Of a DNA stretch of 24,431 nt, positions 20,816 to 24,431 are shown piece by piece. Origin of the DNA: JABMRP01 sp964444795 (GTDB lineage Bacteria; Planctomycetota; Planctomycetia; Pirellulales; Thermoguttaceae). Position 1 is the first letter of the stretch. The number at the start of each line of letters is the position of its first letter. The stretch spans positions 1-24,431 of the forward strand of contig CAYUIQ010000132.1 of NCBI GenBank assembly GCA_964444795.1. The letters are read 5' to 3'. The notes under the pieces are model-generated. The model worked only from the letters and a program-made list of their open reading frames with translations, was not told where the DNA came from and ran no database searches. Position numbers and translations under genes: made by a program.

Positions 20816-23086
20816 ATGGCTAAGAAGTTCTTCGGGGGAATTGCCGTACTTGCAGCCATCGTGGGCCTGTTCGTGCTCGTCCACCAAGTATTGGGACCGG
20901 AGGCCCTCATTTTGATGGGCACCGCCTTTGCGTTTGCTGTTTTCGGCGTCGTTATTATGATCGTCCGCTGTTGGCGCAAAGTGGAGCAAGGCACGGCACT
21001 AATCATCACGGGTGCTTCCGATCCGAGCGTCCACTTCTCCAAAGCCATCGTGCTGCCGCTGATTCGCCGGGCGGAAATCATGGACATCTCGGTCAAACGG
21101 ATCGAGATCTTCCGGCACGGGTCCGAAGGCCTCGTCTGCAAGGACAACGTCCGGGCCGACATTAAGGTGGCCTTCTACGTCCGCGTAAACAACAACAGCG
21201 GCGACGTGTTGCAGGTGGCACAGACCGTGGGCGCCGCCCGAGCTTCGGAACAGCCCAAAATGCTGGAGCTATTCGACGCGAAATTCTCCGAGGCGCTGAA
21301 GACCGTCGGCAAGAATTTCGATTTCGTCGATCTGTATACTTCCCGCGAGTCGTTCAAGGACCAGATCCTCAAGGTCATCGGCCGGGATCTCAACGGCTAC
21401 TATCTCGATGACGCCGCCATCGATTACCTCGAGCAAACGCCGATCGAGAAACTCGACCCGCAGAACATTCTCGACGCCGAAGGCATCAAGAAGATCACCG
21501 ACAAAACGGCTGTACAGGCGGTGCTGGCCAACGACATTACCCGCGAGAAAGAGAAGACGATCAAGAAACAGGACGTCGAGGCCCGGGAGGCGATCCTCGA
21601 ACTCGAACGCCAACAGGCCGAGGCCGAAGAGAAACAGTATCGCGAGGTCGCTTCGGTTACCGCCCGGGAACGGGCCGAGGCGAAGAAGATCGAAGAGGAA
21701 GAGCGGCTCAAGAGCGAGCGGGCGCGGATTACCTCCGACGAAGAAATCGCCGTGGCCGAAGAGAATAAGACCCGCCAGGTCATCGTGGCCCAGCGAAACC
21801 GCGAGCGGACCGACAAGGTCGAGGCCGAGCGAGTGGAGAAAGACCGCGGGCTGGAAGCCACGGAGCGAGAGCGGGTCGTTACGCTGGCCGAGATCGATAA
21901 GGAAAAGGCGGTCGAGGTCGAGCGGCGGGCCATCCAAGAGGTGATCCGCGAGCGGGTGATGGTCGAGCGGGCGGTGGTCGAGGAAGAGGAGAAGATCAAG
22001 GACACGCACGAGATCGCCACCGCCAAGCGTGCCAAAACGGTGGCCGTCACCGCCGCCGAGCAGGACGCGCAAGAGGCGTTGGTGAAGAAGACCACGGCCG
22101 CCGAGGCCGATCGCGACGCCGCCAAGCATCAGGCCGAGCAGAAAGTGATCACCGCCCAGGCCGGCCGCGATTCCGCCGAGCGCGAAGCCGCGGCCAAGAA
22201 GATGATGGCCGAGGGGATCACCGCCGAGGAATCCGCCATGGGATTTGCCGAGGCCAACGTAGTCGAGAAGCGAGCGGTGGCCGAAGCACGCGGCACCGAA
22301 GCGAAGGCCGACGCCCTGCAGAAGCACGGGTTCGCCGAAGCCGCCGTGTTGCAGCAGAAGGCGACTGCCGAGGCCAAGGGAGAAGAGGCCAAGGCCGACG
22401 CCACCGAGAAGTTCGGTACCGCCGAATCGGTCGTGATCGAAAAGAAGGCGGTTGCCGAGGCCAAGGGAGAAGAAGCCATGGCCGAGGCTACCGAGAAGCT
22501 CGGTACGGCCGAAGCCGTGGTCATCGAGAAGAAGCTCACGGCCGACGCCACGGGCATCACCGAGAAGGCCAAGGCGATGAAACTTTACAACGAGGCGGGC
22601 AAGGAGCACGAGGAATTCAAGATTACCATCGCCAAGGAGAAGGACGTCGAGTTGGCGGCCATCGGGGCTCAAGCCGACATCGCCAAGCAGCAGGCCGTGA
22701 TCGTCGGAGCCGCCGTGAAGTCGGCGCGGATCGACATCGTCGGCGGCGAGGCCGAGTTCTTCGACCGCATCACCAACGCGATTTCCTCCGGCAAGACGGT
22801 CGACCGCTGGGTCAACAACAGTCGCGTGTTGACCGACGTAAAGGACACGATCTTCGACGGCGATCCGGACCGTTTCCGCGCGAAGCTGAACGAACTCGTC
22901 GGTAAGTTCAACATCGGCAGCGAAGACGTGAAGAACCTGTCGGTTTCCGCGCTGTTGTTGAAGATGACCGGCCTGACCAAGGATCGGGCCGTGCTGGGCG
23001 AACTGGAGAAGATGCTCGCCATGGTGCGCGCCTCGGGACTGGGTGATAATCCGGCCAGCACGTTTAAGCCGAAGAAAGGGAAGTAG
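20816..23086 (+). CDS. Flotillin-like SPFH-domain protein (YqiK type), long coiled coil
   Basis: A 756-residue protein, longer than E. coli YqiK (about 550). Two helices (about 5-24 and 32-52) precede the SPFH/Band-7 domain (about 54-230: KVEQGTALIITG, RRAEIMDISVKRIEIF, DNVRADIKVAFYVRV, DPQNILDAEGIKKITDK). Residues about 240-640 are Ala/Glu/Lys/Arg-rich coiled coil. Within it are three 29-residue repeats (481-509, 510-538, 539-567; core AVAEAKGEEA...TEKxGTAE) and a decayed fourth to 596. A separate C-terminal domain (about 638-740, SARIDIVGGEAEFFDRITNA) follows. Flotillins oligomerise into membrane scaffolds. ATG at 20816 is chosen since AGGAG is eight bases upstream; the ATG at 20810 has only two bases of spacing. 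Confidence 0.92.
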   Translation: MAKKFFGGIAVLAAIVGLFVLVHQVLGPEALILMGTAFAFAVFGVVIMIVRCWRKVEQGTALIITGASDPSVHFSKAIVLPLIRRAEIMDISVKRIEIFRHGSEGLVCKDNVRADIKVAFYVRVNNNSGDVLQVAQTVGAARASEQPKMLELFDAKFSEALKTVGKNFDFVDLYTSRESFKDQILKVIGRDLNGYYLDDAAIDYLEQTPIEKLDPQNILDAEGIKKITDKTAVQAVLANDITREKEKTIKKQDVEAREAILELERQQAEAEEKQYREVASVTARERAEAKKIEEEERLKSERARITSDEEIAVAEENKTRQVIVAQRNRERTDKVEAERVEKDRGLEATERERVVTLAEIDKEKAVEVERRAIQEVIRERVMVERAVVEEEEKIKDTHEIATAKRAKTVAVTAAEQDAQEALVKKTTAAEADRDAAKHQAEQKVITAQAGRDSAEREAAAKKMMAEGITAEESAMGFAEANVVEKRAVAEARGTEAKADALQKHGFAEAAVLQQKATAEAKGEEAKADATEKFGTAESVVIEKKAVAEAKGEEAMAEATEKLGTAEAVVIEKKLTADATGITEKAKAMKLYNEAGKEHEEFKITIAKEKDVELAAIGAQADIAKQQAVIVGAAVKSARIDIVGGEAEFFDRITNAISSGKTVDRWVNNSRVLTDVKDTIFDGDPDRFRAKLNELVGKFNIGSEDVKNLSVSALLLKMTGLTKDRAVLGELEKMLAMVRASGLGDNPASTFKPKKGK

Positions 23087-23150
23087 GGACTGGGGACTAG
23101 GGGCTAGGGGCTAGGACACGGGGTCCCCTCTCCCTTTGGGAGAGGGGGAC
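23084..23150. repeat. Heptad repeats plus CCCTCTCCC hairpin
   Basis: TAGGGAC TGGGGAC TAGGGGC TAGGGGC TAGGACA runs 23084-23118; its first TAG is the flotillin stop codon. GTCCCCTCTCCC (23123-23134) then pairs with GGGAGAGGGGGAC (23138-23150) with one extra G. This combines two repeat families seen elsewhere (10320, 11581; 2030). Confidence 0.8.
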
Positions 23151-23180
23151 TAGAAACAGCGATTACCCGCGAAATACTCT

Positions 23181-24431
23181 ATGGCCGAAACGGAAACAAC
23201 CGCCGACGCGCCGCAAGAGGCACCTCCCGCCGAGTCGCTGGAGCATGGCGTCTATGAGGTAATCCGCAACCGGCTGGCGACCGCCGGCAAGGAATTGCGC
23301 GCGCGGCTGGAGAAGCTCAACGCGGCGCGCAAGAGCGTCTTCGGGGCGATCGACACCGTGCTGCTGGCCACCGAACGGATCAGCACAGCCAACAACTGCA
23401 CCGCCCGCGACATGACGCCCGTGGGCGACTGCTTTCTCTTCGGCTACAACGTCCACATCGGGCTGAAGACCGAGATGGCGCTGGGCGACGTCTTTTCGAT
23501 CTATCGTTTCCACGATCATACGTTCTCCGAGCAACCGCTGGACCTGATCGCCGACGAGAACTTTCACCGCGATTTCCGCGAGTTGCTGCGCTACTACAAG
23601 AAAGCCGTCTTCGCAAAGTTCGCGGTCATCGGCCCGCACTTGTTCATGGTCTTCCGCATCAGCGACGACCCGCGCGACGTAAAGACGTTCAAATGGCTGA
23701 TCGAAGGCGGCCGGCTCCGATACATCGACGCCCGCAGCGACCACGAGTATCGTTTCCCGCCACAACACGGTTTCGAGTGGACGCGCACGCATCGCGACAT
23801 GCACTCCAAGGGCGAGTTCCCCCATATCTCGATCGAGGATCGGCTGTTCGTCGAGACGGTCGGCGGCGATCTGACGATCAAAATCGAAGACAACACCGAC
23901 ACCGGCGGCGGCATTTATGCCGAGGATGTCGACAACCCCGACCAAACGCTCGACGACGCGGAGATTTTCTACGCCATCGTCGGCAACCTGATCCTGCTGA
24001 AGGTTCGTCCTTACCAGGAAGAGAAATACCGCTATTTCGTCTACAGCGAGAAAACTCAACAGGCACGGCGGCTGGACACGATCGAAAAAGCCTGCGTGTT
24101 GCTGCCCGGCGACCACGGGCTGATCTTCTCCAACGGCTATTTCCTCCAGACGGGCGAGTGCAAGACGTTCGAGACCAGCGCGCTGGAGATGATCTTCGAG
24201 CGGCGGCTGCAATCGCCCAACGGCGAGGATTTCCTCTACGTCTTTTACAACCGCCGCTCGGGCCTCTACATTCTGCTGCCCTACAACCTGATCGAGCAGA
24301 AGGTCGAAACACCGATTATCTGTAGCGGCTATTCGTTCTTTGCCAACGGACAGATGGTCTACTTCAAGGCCCAGGACGAACCGCAGCGGCACCACGCGTT
24401 GCAGATCTGGCAGACGCCTTACGTGGGCCAG
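23181..24431 (+). CDS. DUF3686-type 'DNA repair ATPase', N-terminal part (runs off the window)
   Basis: 417 codons are open to the last base, with no stop. After a short acidic start the protein reads EVIRNRLATAGKELRARLEKLNAARKSVFG, TERISTANNCTARDM, KKAVFAKFAVIGPHLFMVF, TFKWLIEGGRLRYIDARSDH, GGDLTIKIEDNTDTG, DEPQRHHALQIWQTPYV. This matches the conserved N-terminal half of bacterial ATPases annotated 'DNA repair ATPase' (DUF3686, Pfam PF12458). The AAA-type nucleotide-binding part should lie beyond the window and is not seen. Real proteins of the family are over 1500 residues. The repair function is an annotation label without, to my knowledge, direct proof. It lies 94 bases after the flotillin in the same direction; no strong ribosome binding site is seen. 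Confidence 0.9.
   Translation, partial: MAETETTADAPQEAPPAESLEHGVYEVIRNRLATAGKELRARLEKLNAARKSVFGAIDTVLLATERISTANNCTARDMTPVGDCFLFGYNVHIGLKTEMALGDVFSIYRFHDHTFSEQPLDLIADENFHRDFRELLRYYKKAVFAKFAVIGPHLFMVFRISDDPRDVKTFKWLIEGGRLRYIDARSDHEYRFPPQHGFEWTRTHRDMHSKGEFPHISIEDRLFVETVGGDLTIKIEDNTDTGGGIYAEDVDNPDQTLDDAEIFYAIVGNLILLKVRPYQEEKYRYFVYSEKTQQARRLDTIEKACVLLPGDHGLIFSNGYFLQTGECKTFETSALEMIFERRLQSPNGEDFLYVFYNRRSGLYILLPYNLIEQKVETPIICSGYSFFANGQMVYFKAQDEPQRHHALQIWQTPYVGQ

Noticed and set aside
21269..22672. A 467-codon minus-strand open frame opposite the flotillin
   Set aside because: It mirrors the repetitive coiled-coil codons of the plus strand. Its Leu/Gly-rich composition is the expected antisense of Glu/Ala codons.
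23163..24395. A 410-codon minus-strand open frame at the right end
   Set aside because: The plus strand encodes the DUF3686 protein without interruption from 23181 to the window end.

Overview
The window most likely comes from a planctomycete (Planctomycetota, perhaps Pirellulales). This is inferred from the gene mix: a Tat-exported Gfo/Idh/MocA oxidoreductase, a DUF1559-like protein, a leucine-rich-repeat lipoprotein, an FG-GAP/VCBS secreted protein, a Cys-rich secreted protein of planctomycete type and HtrA-like proteases with a degenerate second domain. The DNA is GC-rich, uses GTG starts and carries many short palindromic repeats between genes. A run of 100 N at 17110-17209 shows that it is a draft or metagenomic scaffold.

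Layout. Positions 1-2177 hold the end of a class-V aminotransferase, a ParD/ParE-type toxin-antitoxin pair lying between two identical 32-bp direct repeats, an SRPBCC-fold protein and several short palindromes. Positions 2178-5542 hold a leucine-rich-repeat lipoprotein (minus) and, divergently, a secreted oxidoreductase with a good promoter and terminator. Positions 5582-7802 form a repeat island built from one short repeat (GAGAAAAGGGGACATTCTAC) and two copies of a REP-associated tyrosine transposase (RAYT), one full length and one cut short by the repeat. The same repeat supplies the start codon of the neighbouring DUF1559-like gene. Positions 7857-14133 hold a DevBCA-type tripartite exporter: membrane fusion protein, two different permeases, and an ATPase fused to a cyclic-nucleotide-binding domain. 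A TolC-like outer-membrane lipoprotein gene faces the operon. Positions 14476-19134 hold secreted or envelope proteins, including a protease whose second, inactive domain is split by a PDZ domain and which ends in a Lys-Pro-Glu-Glu tail broken by the assembly gap. Positions 19630-19795 hold a 26-residue membrane microprotein with a strong ribosome binding site and terminator.

Positions 20118-24431 hold an OB-fold membrane protein, a long flotillin and the start of a DUF3686-type 'DNA repair ATPase'. They lie in one direction and the first two are translationally coupled. The first two resemble the E. coli YqiJ-YqiK pair. The third adds a large cytosolic ATPase. This is the best candidate in the window for a poorly characterised multi-protein system.

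At least five unrelated short repeat families lie between the genes. In several places they provide start codons, stop codons or promoter boundaries, so they appear to shape gene ends here.
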